From Lactifluus volemus (taxonomy: Eukaryota > Basidiomycota > Agaricomycetes > Russulales > Russulaceae): a DNA stretch of 64,000 nucleotides. Numbering within the stretch: position 1 is the first letter of the stretch; the number at the start of each line of letters is the position of its first letter. This document shows, in pieces, positions 1-11,671 of the stretch. The position numbers and the translations under genes were made by a program. The stretch spans positions 744,001 through 808,000 of the forward strand of contig WTXI01000004.1 in NCBI GenBank assembly GCA_022376515.1, given 5' to 3'. The notes under the pieces are model-generated. The model worked only from the letters and a program-made list of their open reading frames with translations. It was not told where the DNA came from and did not search any database.

Positions 1-1072
1 AAGTTCAGCGCAGGTGATATCGCAGTGAGAGATTTGGATCTAGATTTTAGATATTGACAACTCAGCAGAGGGATAGTTGGAGTATACTAACTTAGAAGAG
101 AATCCGCACAAGCTGCGCTGTAGTTGTGCTCGAGCCCGTGGAACGCGCACGATGGCATGATGCTATGCACGCATCCCGCCGGCATAATATTTTGGCGGCG
201 CTGGAGATCAATGCTCTCTCTAAATCTCAGAATAAGCATGACAGATTCTTCGCAGTCGTAACGAAGGCATATCGGGAGGAGTCGAGACACAGCAAAAAGT
301 GGTACACCCCCGGGGTGACCTGAGTTTTCAGTTCTCGACACCAGCACATCCCCTTCAACTGATGTCCCACAGAGGGCGATGTGAAAGGAGTGTTCACCAA
401 GGTAGTGTGGAATAGGAGAAAATGCAACACTCACAAGAGTCTCTTCTCAAATTTCACAGAGATGCCACTGCTTAGCCTAGCATCCTACCCACTCCGAACA
501 ATGCTAGAGTTTGATCCTTGACCCTCGACGCATGGTAAATGTGCCACCCGAGTTAGGGAAGGAAGCGATGCAGGCAGAAGAAAAGGGAAATAGAGAGGAG
601 TAAATCTGACCTGATAAGAGGATCACGTCGACTCAAGGAGACAGACATGAAATGTTTCATGGACATCGTGGATGAAGACGTGGAGAGAAGTTGTACCAGT
701 GGAAAGTGGCCGCGTCGGGAGACCGGGTGACGATGAAACTGGAGGCCTCCGACCCGGACTCGTACCGCCACGCCACCAGGACAAGAGTGGGTGTGGTTAA
801 CTCTCCCATGGAGAAACCAACCGGTTCCCCATGAGGAAAGGTCCCCGCCCACAACCTAGGTTCAAAGGGAAAGGCGCACACCGACCGTGTTCTCCGACTC
901 GGACCCACCAAGTCAATCTGACTCACGTGATCTCGCCCGCGGACTCGGACTCGCTGGCGTCCACATAGCCTTGCGCCGCCTTACTAGTACTAGTAGCCAA
1001 TTCACATGACTCGGAAGGGACAAACACATCGGTGTCTTCAACCACATCCTCGCTGTTATTCACCTCCCTGAC
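1..1072. other. Intergenic region upstream of first F-box gene
   Basis: I see no convincing gene here. Short open frames on both strands lack recognisable motifs. The last roughly 30 bases before the F-box start contain a CCTCCCTGACATG context that recurs before the exon-1 start of the F-box gene at 29.9 kb, so the proximal promoter is probably within about 900-1072. Confidence 0.5.
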
Positions 1073-2527
1073 ATGCCTGGTTCCTGGTTCACCACCATTC
1101 GTCCTCTCCTTTTTGGCGGGCTTGACCGACGTACACCGCGCCATGAGTCCGGACAAAGTCCTATGTCCGAGTCTCTGTTCCGTATACCAACTCGCGAGGT
1201 CACGAACGACAAACACGCACCAATCTATTCCCTTAACGATGACGTCCTTCTCAATATATTCTATCTTTATCGACTCGATATCAAGGATGAAGAACAGGGT
1301 ATCATAATTGTCCGCCATTGGGAACACCAACGTTGGTGGTACAAGTTGGCGCAAGTATCTCGAAGGTGGCGAAGTCTCATTTTCGCGTCACCATCTCTAC
1401 TGGATCTCCAGCTTTTGTGCACCTACGGGGTGCCCGTAGCAGACATGCTGGCACATTCGCCGCATCTACCACTCACCATCTTTTACAATAACCGCTTTCG
1501 CGCTATGACTGCGGAAGATAAAGAGGGAGCACGTCTCGCGATCTCGCATCGTGATAGAGCGCGTCGTATTGCTCTCAGCATGCCAACCTCGAATTTGCAC
1601 ATTTTGCGGAATCTCATCAGAACCATGGACGAGAAATTCCCAATTCTGGAGCACCTGTTTGTCGAGTCTCAGACAGAAGATGGAAGCTTGATGTTTCCCC
1701 GAAAATTTCAAGCACCCAACCTATGCCACATCGATCTCTGGCTCGTTGGATTCTCAATTCGATCCCCCATGCTCTCATCTACCGGGGGCCTTGTCCTTCT
1801 GGAGACGCTGCACATTTCATTCTACTTTCCTCTTCTCAGCCACGATGTTGTGTATACTACAACCATGACCCACGTGACCCTTCCCAAACTTCGCGTATTA
1901 TCATTTCAAGGTGCCAGCTCTTACCTAGAAAGTCTTATTTCTCGAATTAGTGCCCCTTCCCTTAGTGTCCTCAACGTCCTTTTTTCCAACCAACTCACCT
2001 ATCCCATTCCACGCCTCTTGCGGTTCATTCAGGAGACAGAGAACCTCGTATTTCACACCTTCGAGGTCACCTTTGACAGGGATTCTGTTCTTTTAATGGG
2101 GATCCGGCATCTGGAACAGCAGCAACACCCCTTGAGATTCCGGATCGAGTGCAGACCTTTCGGTCCGCAAGTAGAAACCGCGGCGCAGATCCTTCGTACG
2201 CTGTCGCCAGTACTCACAGGGGTGGAAAAACTCACGCTCAGCGGCATATGGTCCTACGACAACGTCGACCGAACACAATGGCGCGAACTTCTAAGGCCGT
2301 TCAGCGGTGTGAGGACACTTGATGTCGAATACGAACTCGCCTGGGGACTCTCTCGTTCTCTATGTTCGGAGAATGAAGAAATGGTTCTCGAGATCTTGCC
2401 GCACCTAGAGGAGCTCGGCTATCCTGGAGGCGATATTAATGACCATGATATATTTACTTCATTCAGGGATCAACGACAGGCCGCGGGCCATCCTGTGCGC
2501 CTAGTATCGCGTTTTCAATGGTTCTAG
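1073..2527 (+). CDS. F-box-like/LRR-like protein, intact, 484 aa
   Basis: A single uninterrupted reading frame. The F-box-like segment lies at about residues 50-105: an LNDDVLLNIFYLYRLDI helix, then RWWYKLAQVSRRWR and SPSLLDLQLLCTYG, the hallmarks of this family in the window. The rest is an irregular leucine-rich repeat array, ending with the conserved LPHLEEL block and a basic GHPVRLV tail. By family knowledge such proteins are candidate SCF ubiquitin-ligase substrate receptors; the substrate is unknown. The start is the ATG in a CCTCCCTGAC-ATG context shared with the paralogue at 29.9 kb; it lies about 50 residues before the F-box, as in the two-exon paralogues. A decayed paralogue follows 330 bp downstream. 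Confidence is high for the family and low for any specific role. Confidence 0.85.
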   Translation: MPGSWFTTIRPLLFGGLDRRTPRHESGQSPMSESLFRIPTREVTNDKHAPIYSLNDDVLLNIFYLYRLDIKDEEQGIIIVRHWEHQRWWYKLAQVSRRWRSLIFASPSLLDLQLLCTYGVPVADMLAHSPHLPLTIFYNNRFRAMTAEDKEGARLAISHRDRARRIALSMPTSNLHILRNLIRTMDEKFPILEHLFVESQTEDGSLMFPRKFQAPNLCHIDLWLVGFSIRSPMLSSTGGLVLLETLHISFYFPLLSHDVVYTTTMTHVTLPKLRVLSFQGASSYLESLISRISAPSLSVLNVLFSNQLTYPIPRLLRFIQETENLVFHTFEVTFDRDSVLLMGIRHLEQQQHPLRFRIECRPFGPQVETAAQILRTLSPVLTGVEKLTLSGIWSYDNVDRTQWRELLRPFSGVRTLDVEYELAWGLSRSLCSENEEMVLEILPHLEELGYPGGDINDHDIFTSFRDQRQAAGHPVRLVSRFQWF

Positions 2528-3343
2528 CTGTGAATGTGAGTGGTCAGACCAACTAGATGTTTGGAAAATGGTAGGTCTTGAATCATCTCTCTGTTTATCT
2601 TTCACTAGCACCCACCGTCTTTACTACACCAGTTCTCATGCTCATAACGCCTCTCAATTATCGAAGGATCATCGTGACGACAAAGACAACCCCCCGGCGC
2701 TGAATATGAAGTGGAACGGCCAGGAGGGCCAATGAGCGGCAGTGGCGGTGATAGAATAGGTGAAGGTCTTGAGCATTGACTGCAGTAGGACCAACAGTAC
2801 TGTGCGAGTGGGTGCGTCGTAGCTACTATGATCTCGTCTTAGTGGAGATGATCACGATTCGTGAAAGAACCGAATCTGTCCTTCCTGTAGAGTTTCAAAC
2901 ACCCAATCTACGTTTCTCATGCTGTGGTCGGCTTCCATTCCCATTCTATCTCCCTTACTCACAACTACTACTGGTCTCATCAGTCTCGAGCTTATAGATA
3001 TCCCAGTATCTGTGTTTTTATCTCCAAGTTATCTAGAGTTTCGCTTATGCTCCAGGTGGAGAGTTTGTTTCCACTTCCCAATCGCGATGTTGCCATTGCG
3101 AGGCAGTTGTTTTATACCCTGAACACCACACCCACTAACCTACGCTTATTTGTGTTCAAAGGTACGAGCGGATATCTGGAGGCCTTGTTGCTCGGATCCG
3201 TGCCCCTGTCCTCAGCGTTCAAGTTCTTCGATTCCACCTTTCTGATCAGCTCTCTTTTACTCCTCCATGCCTCTTGCAGTTCATGCAAACACCCGATAAC
3301 CTCAGATTTAGCGCTGTCAAGATAAATTTTAATGCGATTGTCA

Positions 3344-3356
3344 TTGCATCAAAGGC
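3344..3356 (+). repeat. LINE target-site duplication, left copy
   Basis: TTGCATCAAAGGC is repeated exactly at 3891-3903, immediately after the poly(A) tail of the inserted LINE fragment. This is a direct signature of target-primed reverse transcription. Confidence 0.85.
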
Positions 3357-3856
3357 TCCTCCCGGCCAGTTTTTTGCACTGCCATTCGGCTCCTTACTGA
3401 ACACGCCTTCACAGGTGAATACAGTGCACGCCACCGACCTCGCGCCCCGGATCCCCACGGATGCCAGTGCGGCCACGAGCCCCTCCAAACCCCCTCACAC
3501 GTCATTTTCCACTGCGCGCTCTTTCGCGCTGCCCGCGAACGCCACCTGCGCCCGGCGTCCCAGACATTGTCCCCCAATATCATCTTCGGGACGAAGGCAG
3601 GAGGGGAGGCCCTGGCGAAATTCATAGAGGAGACACAGGCCTGCGTCAGGCCTCGGAGAAGAGACCCACCACCAGAAGACCACGGCTAGCCATGCAGGGC
3701 ACGCTGCCCGAGCCACATTTCTGATACACACACACACCTCCCACACCAATTTCCATATTAAAGCCACTTCACCTTACCCTATACCTAGATTGTTCCATGT
3801 AGCAGTCGAGCGCGTCTTTGTTGTGATGAACATATTGCGCTATATAAATGCGGATT

Positions 3857-3890
<34 letters not shown>
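3357..3890 (+). mobile_element. 5'-truncated non-LTR retrotransposon (LINE) 3' end
   Basis: This 534-bp insertion encodes the C-terminal end of a LINE ORF2 protein (about 3363-3690): HAFTGEYSARH, then the zinc-knuckle-like CQCGHE...HVIFHCALFRAARERHL pattern typical of the region after reverse transcriptase in Tad/I-type elements. It ends in a stop at about 3690, followed by a short 3' UTR with a CA repeat and a 33-nt A tail (3858-3890). A 13-bp target-site duplication flanks it. RT and endonuclease domains are absent, so this is a dead-on-arrival copy. The reading frame is still open, so the insertion is probably fairly recent relative to its decayed host gene. The clade assignment is inference. 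Confidence 0.88.
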
Positions 3891-3893
<3 letters not shown>

Positions 3894-3903
3894 CATCAAA
3901 GGC
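3891..3903 (+). repeat. LINE target-site duplication, right copy
   Basis: Exact repeat of 3344-3356, directly following the A tail. Removing 3357-3903 restores continuity of the interrupted F-box relic. Confidence 0.85.
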
Positions 3904-4269
3904 AGACCCTTTGGAACAGGAATTTCCAAACCTTTCACCAACGCAAAGGCTATTCATGTACAAGATGATCTCGTCGGCTTAACCTTCCATTCCTTTTCAT
4001 CTGACGATGGAGAGATACCATTGGAGCTAATTCAATCCGAACCTTCAGGAGGTTGGATATTCCCCATGAAGCGATTCACGGGGCGACACATTTGCCGCAT
4101 TTCTCGACGAACGACAAGCAGCAGGCCATACCGTGAGCTGCCTGTGTTGGAGTTTACAATGTTACAAAAATGGCAGGTGGAAATCACACTTACTCTAGCG
4201 CTCATTGAGCAGCAACGGTGTCTGAAATTTGGCGTGTGACTAGCCGGAAGGGGAGAGGAGTGCAGGGTT

Positions 4270-5190
4270 AGTGCAAGCAGGCGTTTGCCATCAGATGGTC
4301 CATTTCTGGTACATGGGCCTGGGATGCTCTGATGATTATGAACGTGAGAACGCTTTGGGTGCGCAGCGCCCATTCATACTTTTGTTTTGTTGCGTATTAA
4401 TCACGTAAATTGGTCTGGAATTGAACTCAAGCATTTGGAAATGAATGAAATGAAGACAGGTACCATCGAGCACGAGCTCATCGCGGGATCTATGATGTCC
4501 CTCCCACCTCTACAGCGCTTCAATGAGCAAACACCTCGCCTCCCAACCATCCAACACCCTCCCTAATGATCCCTATGCTAAGGAGAAGTGGCCTCGGAAT
4601 AGGAGAAGGACAGGTATGAGCCGGTTCTCACTGCATCGCATAACATCTCACGGACCCACGACAACGGTCTTGTTGGCTAAAATCCCACGCGGTGGCGTTA
4701 CAACTGCTAAAATGGGACTCGACATCACGGCGTTTCATTCAGTTCATACATTGGGTTTGGGGCAGACATTATATGACAGTGCCAATTAAATTAATGAAAT
4801 GAATAGGTTGGGTCCACGGGGTTGTAATTTTCCTGGTCTGGAGTAACTCGCACAATGGAGATAGTACGAGCAGAATCCAGTAGAGGAGACGGGCCTTGCT
4901 CACCTAGATTCGGAAAGCTAGGGTAGAAATAATGCTGCCAACGAAATAGGAAGCACGTGATAAATAACTTGAAAGCATTGGAGGAAAGACTAAATGCCGG
5001 TGCATAACATGCGGACATCTTTGGCAAGTAGTACAGTTTGCCTCCGAATACAGGTGTTATCGCATCGCTGGCACTGCTTCCGAGCTCATGTGGATGGAGC
5101 TGAGGAAACGGTAATGCTCCTTCTGACCTTGCCTTCCAGTGGGATAGTTCTTTCGAAGGACTCTAACGGGCACACCTTGATATTCGGTTT
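4270..5190 (+). repeat. Diverged segmental duplication, copy 1
   Basis: This segment aligns in the same orientation with 8110-9070 over nearly its whole length. Shared blocks include GATTATGAACGTGAGAAC, CCAACACCCTCCCTAA, GTGGCCTCGG, GGACCCACGACAA and TGGGATAGTTCTTTC. By eye identity is roughly 75-85 percent with small indels. It follows the 3' end of the decayed F-box gene; the second copy follows another F-box relic, so the duplicated unit probably included the F-box 3' end. I see no coding function in it. Confidence 0.8.
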
Positions 5191-6269
5191 TGGGTATCCG
5201 TGAGAGCGGACAGAACTTGAACATTCATCTATTAGCTGTGCTGCGGCGAGACTCTTGGAGTACACACCCACATGTACTTCCCCCAGGCCTCGTGTCAGTA
5301 CTGTATGTCGTATCAATGAAAAAAGAATTCTTCCATTCCAACGAAGGATTGATCATGGAGGTGTGACTCGGAGGGAATTGGCCACATGTCAGTGTTTTTC
5401 ATTTGTTTTCACATCTTGACTGTTACTAGGCCATGCATAATGTGAGTGGCATCCAATTTCATGGAAACCTGAAAACTATTTTCCCTTTTTGCTGATGCCC
5501 AGGCAGGGCGGAAAAAAAGGACGACTGACTCAGTGCATCCTTGTAAAGGTAAATGGCGCAACGCACAAAAGGGGAGACTTGCCGCAAATTTTAAAACAGG
5601 TCAGCCTTTTTTTTGAAGTCTCAATATACATATACAAGTTACAACGAAGTTGGTGGAGGATCAACCGATGCCCTGAGTCAGGGACGACCCACTGTCAGAC
5701 TGAGGTTAGTATCTTGTTACTTGTTACCAAGGGGACGACATGCTTAATGAAGCACATGCTGACATAATTCCCACTCGGCACCTAACTCCGTTCGCACCGA
5801 TGATGATGATGTTCACTTCATTTCATCTATCCCAACCTGACGCAAGCCGTTGCAGCTCCATGTCAGAACGTTTTCAGAGAACAACCAATTCTGATGCTTA
5901 CGTTTCATGTTCCGGTTGCAAGTGCCAAGTGTGTCGAAGCGGACGCACCAACACATGGGTCTCCAAGTTGAAGATATAAAGGTCAACTGAAGTACCGTAC
6001 GTACCGAGCTGAAAAATGCGAACTCCTCTACCTCCTTTAGCTAACAGATATCCTATTTCTATGGCCAACTGTTTTCCTCTTCAAGACCTGCGAAAAGTTC
6101 CAGTCATCGTTATTCTTCTGGACTCGAGCTTCTTGCTCTTCATGGTATGGGATAAAATTCCCGCCCTGTGCCGTGAACTGTTGGTCGAGCCCCCAGGCTT
6201 GTCTCCTGTAAATTTTTCTATTGCCTGCGGCTTATACGCCCTGACCGTCATCGCCGCAGAAAACCCTCG
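5191..6269. other. Intergenic stretch, nothing recognised
   Basis: Short open frames on the plus strand around 5489-5980 and 6016-6269 have no motif I recognise and no convincing splice-linked continuation upstream of 6270. Confidence 0.4.
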
Positions 6270-6690
6270 TCGGATACGTCGTGTGTGGACCGTCCGGCAC
6301 CAACGATTCCCCCGTCCTTATTAAGCACTTCGCAGAGGACGGACATGAACTACTGGGTCACCCAGACCTCCTTAGAATAGGTGACACGACCACCGAGAAC
6401 GCCTCAGGGATGGCTATCCTCGATGGCTATGCGGCTGCCATTGAGGTACTACTCATAGCTTACAACTCATCTGCATTGACACGACCTTGGTCCCACTAGA
6501 TGATTGACACCTTCCAAAGCGCAAATGCGGAGCATAAGAAACTGTCCTCTTATCACCTGTGGCACTTTGCGGCAGAGAAACCTGATGGTAGTATGCACCC
6601 GTTTTGGAACAACTCGCCGGCCCTCGACACCCTCACATGGGAAACCCTCAGTGATGAACTGGAGAAGGCGAGTACGTCAACTCGGCGATG
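6270..6690 (+). other. Unrecognised coding-like stretch, possibly a decayed gene
   Basis: An open frame from an acceptor-like CGCCGCAG at about 6262 encodes a soluble-looking segment (VVCGPSGTNDSPVLIKHF then RIGDTTTENASGMAILDGY). A plausible 56-nt GT-AG intron (6444-6499) joins it in frame to MIDTFQSANAEHKK and WHFAAEKPDGSMHPF. A further open segment at 7010-7210 contains LSLELIGPAVPITRLQEWM. I do not recognise a family, and no complete gene can be assembled, so it may be a relic or a diverged gene. Confidence 0.3.
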
Positions 6691-7699
6691 CAGAACGTCC
6701 CAAACTTATATCTTCCCGATAGCGCAACATCAATTATTTGATGAGAGCCGTTCAGCCTTCTCCCGCATTCGAGCTGTTTGCCCCAGTGCGCCAATTCCTT
6801 CAACGTTTGCGCCCCATAATTCTCACCTATTTACACGTCTGATAGAACTCAAGTGCACTTGTGACACCATGGTTTGACACGATTCCACTAGATCCATCAC
6901 TCACCCAACGGAGCGACGATCGGTGGTCTGGAATCCTACAGTTGAGGAGCTCAACGATGACGTTGTCGACGATCGTTTTTGCGATTGACTCAATTGGCAA
7001 TTCGTATGCGTGTTCCGCTCCTTACATTGCTTCCGACTCATCCCCCATAGACGGGAAAAAAGGTGGCCAGTTATTTTATCACTTGAACTTATTGGACCCG
7101 CAGTACCGATAACCAGGCTCCAGGAGTGGATGAGGGATAAGGGGTCCGTGGCGATGCGTTTCCGGCCCGCTCTGGAGAACGACAATGACTATAGTCAACT
7201 GATCGAGTTGCTTAGACTGCGCAACTGCGTAAGTTGCTGGTGTTCTCGATCAACTACTGTTCGCTGAGGCTTTTTCAGTACGCGGTTGCGAGTTGGGAGA
7301 TCTCAGGAAAGGGCCATCCTACGAGGAACCTTCTCATCAGGCCATTAAGACGACACCTGCTCGGTGTTGCATTCCCAGACTCTGACATGCCGAGATTGCC
7401 CGAGCCCAACGCCCAGCAGCAGCCGGCTTGAGATAGCGTGGTTTCATGCTACTGGCTTAGCATATACCCGAGTACATGCTTTTGAGGATTATTTATTTGC
7501 GACTCAGAATTTCGACTTTATACAAGTACAATCAGCGTTGCCGTACGTACGTGTAGCTGTCCGATGCGTGGACATTATCTAATCTTTTTGGGCAGCCTGG
7601 TGCTGCCCGTGCTGCCTGTTGAGTGGAATAGACCTGATAGAGAATCGGTGGGGAATTCAGGGCACTGCTATGGACGAGGAATTCTCCGCCCGGAGATTC

Positions 7700-7800
7700 T
7701 GCAAAACCAATCATCCCCAGTTCAAGCACCCAATCTACGCCTTGTGTTGCATGGCCGCACACCCTCCTCAGATTCTCCAACTATGATTTCTCTCTCTCCC
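7700..7800 (+). pseudogene. Tiny F-box/LRR gene relic
   Basis: The frame encoding SSPVQAPNLRLVLHGRTPSSDSPTM matches the FQAPNLRHL...SPLL block found in every F-box paralogue of the window. Nothing else of the gene is left. It lies about 300 bp upstream of the second copy of the segmental duplication, mirroring the arrangement at 2.9-5.2 kb. Confidence 0.45.
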
Positions 7801-8109
7801 CTCTGTTTCTTCGCCTGCATAAATCATGCGTACGTGTTGGCCGTCGTTATTCACGTCGACACTGTCGTCTCACGGTGTTCGTCACGTTACTCTGAACATC
7901 ACATGGTCCGTCATATATCGGTTTTATAGCAGTCACCACTCAAAATCTGAAGCAAGAATTATTCTGACCGGAACCTCGGGAAGCGCGTAAATTGACCACG
8001 CGTGGCCACAAGGCGCTCGCTATGCGACTGAGCGACGATCTGACTCAGCGTTTTTGATATGTTATTCTCAGTGGTTTACCACTGGGCGATTCACGTCAGA
8101 CATACAAGG

Positions 8110-9070
8110 AAGTGTTTGCCCATTTCTGGCACATGGATGTCACGAAGATTATGAACGTGAGAACACTTTGGATGCGCAGCCCATTCATACTCTTCATACT
8201 TTCTTATTATGTATTAATCACATAAATTGGTCTGGAACTCAAGCATGTGGAAATGAATGAATGAAGGCGGGTATGTCCTCCCGCCTCAACGAGCATCCCA
8301 ACCCTCCAACACCCTCCCTAACAACCCCTATGCCCAAGGACGAGAAGTGGCCTCGGCATAGGATAAGATGAGCCGGTTCTCACCGCACTGCGTCGCATCT
8401 CGCGGACCCACGACAATTGTCTTGTTGGCTACAATCCCACGCGGTGGCATTAAAACTACTAAAATGGGACTTGACATCGCGGCGTTTCATTCATTTCATG
8501 CATTGGGTTCGGGGCGGACGTTATATGACAATAGTGCCAATTAATTAATGAAATGAATAAATGTAATTTCCCTAAACCGGGTCTGGAGTCTCCTCGCACA
8601 TCGGAGATTGGGCCTTGCTCACCTAGTTCAGAAACCTAGGGTAGAAATGAAATCATGCTGTTAATGAAACAAAAGGGACGTGGTAATAAGACATTGGAGG
8701 AAAGACCAATTGCCGGTGCGTATATGCGGATGTCTTTGGCACGTAGTTCAGATCGCCTCCGAATACAGGTGTACCCTCACATGGAATTATGTCTGCATTG
8801 ACAAGGACGACAAACTTGGGATAGAACAGTGGAGGTAGCGCACAGGCTCGCCAAATCACCTGCGAGTTATCATATCGGCTGGTACTGCTTCCGAGCATGT
8901 GGATCGAGCTGAGGCAACGACAAATGCTACACGGTGGCTCCTCCGTAAGCCTGAAGTGCGCAAGCTCCTCCTGATCTTGTCTTCTAATTCTTCCAGTAGT
9001 GTCAATGGGATAGTTCTTTCAAAGGATTCTAGGCGGGCACCACCTTTGCGTGCGATGGCGATGCAATATC
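8110..9070 (+). repeat. Diverged segmental duplication, copy 2
   Basis: This is the partner of 4270-5190. It carries one extra insertion relative to copy 1 (about 8770-8860) between the CCTCCGAATACAGGTGT block and the ACTGCTTCCGAGC block. No gene is evident. Confidence 0.8.
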
Positions 9071-11671
9071 GTTTTCGGTTTAGAGCCCGGCGGAAATGAT
9101 ATTACATAAACGACCTCGTGATGTTTGTTTTTCAGCTGCACCTACGTAGCACTGTAAGTTAGTCACAGTGCGTCGCCATTATGCCGACATTAATCACTAG
9201 GTCATTCAACATACAGAAGCTATCGGAGGTACAGTGCAGTCATTTTTGGCTGTCGTTACGACGTTATCAACAAAACGTGGAAGCTGTGCCTAATATCCAC
9301 CTTGGCACCGTTTAAGTTGCCAACCCGTTCAGTTTTAATCTATGGAACTTCCCGCGTGGCGTCAAATATGTTATCTGATTCAGGCTCGTCTACTCGAAAG
9401 TTCTCATGTATTGATCTATTTCGCGACCATTGGCTCTGACAGGAGAGTATGACGGTTGGCAACTGAACGGCACCCGAAAGTAGGAAGCTACTTTCGATTT
9501 AGGTGGGACGGTGCAAAGTATGGAGGTGTTACAGCAGTCATCTCCCCTCTACAAACGCAACCGCTCGATCCGATCTTACAGATCTCCCTGATAGGATCGG
9601 CAAATCGAAATTCAAGAAAACATGGAGGGGAATAGCTAGCGCAAATGAATTCCGATTGTCGTCCCTTTCTGGGCGAATGATCTCAGGACGCAAAGTTATT
9701 AAGTTTCCTGACCGCCTTTGAACCAACTGTCACACAGCGTTCACTCATCTAAGTATTCTCAGCATGTACATCTTGAGAGGGTGCACAGGTAAGGGAGGAA
9801 AACGAAGGCCATGTGCCAAACCCACTGAAAACTCCCCATTATCTACCCCATGTATTTTTTTCGTGTTTCAGGACTCTTGACCTCGGATGTACATAAAAAT
9901 TACTTGCAGCACACCGGCCCTTTTATTTATCAGCTTTTTTTCTTTGCGCGGTCGGGCCTACTATACGCGTAACGTGAAACACGTCTTGAGATACAGCATC
10001 CCTGGTCCCACGAGATTGTCGCGGAGTTCGGGATGAGGCTCGGCTCTCTCGGCTTCAACGGCCGGCTCAATGCCGCGCTCCCCTGGACAACGAAATTTTT
10101 GACCACGCCAATACAAGAGCAGAGCACCACCGCGGATCGCGTAGGTTAAGGACACCAGACCTTTCTATCCGGATAGACCGTATTCATGCACAAGTGAAAC
10201 TCTAGGTCTCAATGTGGGAAATGAAAAAAAAAGTGAGTCCATCCACTCAAATCGTACGTAGGCTGTGGGAGGCAGCCATGGTGCCGAGCAGCCCGAAGGA
10301 CGCATTTTATTGGACGGGAAACGCTCACCACAGTAGATCGTCTCGTTCCGCTATCTAGCTCTATCCCAAACCCCAGTCCCTAACCACAAGGGGACAGGTG
10401 GAAATTGTCCCCCAACCCATCTCAATCAGCTCCTGTCAAAAAGGTCAAAATCGCAGTGGCCATGCTACTCACTGTGCCTCAGCCAATACTGCTCATCCCG
10501 CTGCTAACCTCCTCTCCCCGATGTGACGTTATGTCAAGACCTGAACGCCCTGTCATGACAAAAGCCGCGCCTAAACTTCTTCGCTTTTGTCGGTTACCTC
10601 TTCTTAGAGTCTGGGTAGACTTGAACCGGTGCATGTAACCTTAATATTCGCGGCCTGGCCACGAGGATCGACTACCTCGTAGAGATACGTAGGGCCATTT
10701 CACTTGACTGCAAGTATGAGCATGGATTGGTTGATGCCAGTGGCACCCATTAGCAGGGGAGCCAGCGGGAGGTCTGGCGGCCAAGGCTGAGGCGCTTGAG
10801 GTTCTAGCAGCGGTAGTGCTGGGCGCGTGGTCGGAGGAATTAGTGAATACAGACAGTGTGGCCATGGGAGGTAGGTCCAGGATTGAATGTAATAGAACGT
10901 TTGATTCGAGTCGTGGACTCATGGGTGTACGTAGGGATGGATGGAGTGTGAGAGACTCTGAATAAGGCGCGGGAATCTAATGAGCTAGCCATTCGTCTGG
11001 TAACCCCCACTTTACAGACACCTTATCAAAAGGGGTCAATGAAAGGTAATTTATGTAAAAGCCGGGAATAACGGCGAGGTGAGGTGGGTCGGTCACAAAT
11101 TCACAGAGGTAGGCGCAGCACGGCGCACAGGCAGCAGTTTGACTTATTCTTCGCCTATTGCTCGCCTGGCGCAGCGGTCGCTGAGAAGAGACACCGACGG
11201 CCGCAGAAGTTTCAGGAGCCCCAAGGAGTCCGTATTTGTGTAGCCGCTCGGCGGACCATGTTACGACATAAACGGATCCTGACGCGGCCGTGCCATGAAC
11301 TTAAAATAGGTGTGTTCTTCATGTGGATACCTTGGTGTATACTGCTCCAAATCCCGGCGTTTCAAACATTGTTTAGGCTCCACATATTTGTTCGACCAGG
11401 TGAGGGATGGATACGGTCACCGTTTAAATTTCTCAGTGGAGATAGATTATTCCGACCGTAGTGTGGTTGCACGGTTGCTTGCGCACTGCCAGTGGCATGG
11501 GGGTATTCAGTCCAGTGTCGGACATCGAATGTCCTAAGTTCTACGGTTAGAAAATTGTATCCTTTTTCAAATTGGACAAGGCCGTCTGCCCAAAGTTACG
11601 TCACCGGAACACTGCGGAGCCAATATCAAGATCCCCCAAGTGACAATCTCCATGTCCCACATCACAAGTCG
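9071..11671. other. Gene-poor intergenic region
   Basis: I could not support any gene, RNA gene or element in this 2.6-kb stretch. The open frame running into the next F-box gene from 11492 lacks family similarity before 11672 and is taken as 5' leader. Confidence 0.45.

Larger units (their letters stand above)
2860..4145 (+). pseudogene. Decayed F-box/LRR-like gene split by a LINE
   Basis: Fragments of the family appear in order but in different frames. There is an FQTPNLRF/PILSPLLTTTTGLISLELIDIP stretch (2890-3000), a LRLFVFKGTSGYLEALL stretch (3145-3190), FMQTPDNLRF (3280-3310), then after the LINE a SDDGEIPLELI stretch (3995-4035) and, in a shifted frame, FLDERQAAGHTV (4095-4130). The F-box N-terminus is missing and there are several frameshifts. 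The LINE at 3357-3890 interrupts what was a continuous LRR region. Both flanks belong to the same ancestral gene, which supports the insertion boundaries. Confidence 0.85.

Noticed and set aside
9961..10155. GC-rich stretch checked for tRNA or 5S rRNA structure
   Set aside because: No cloverleaf or internal promoter pattern could be drawn; no RNA gene supported anywhere in the window.
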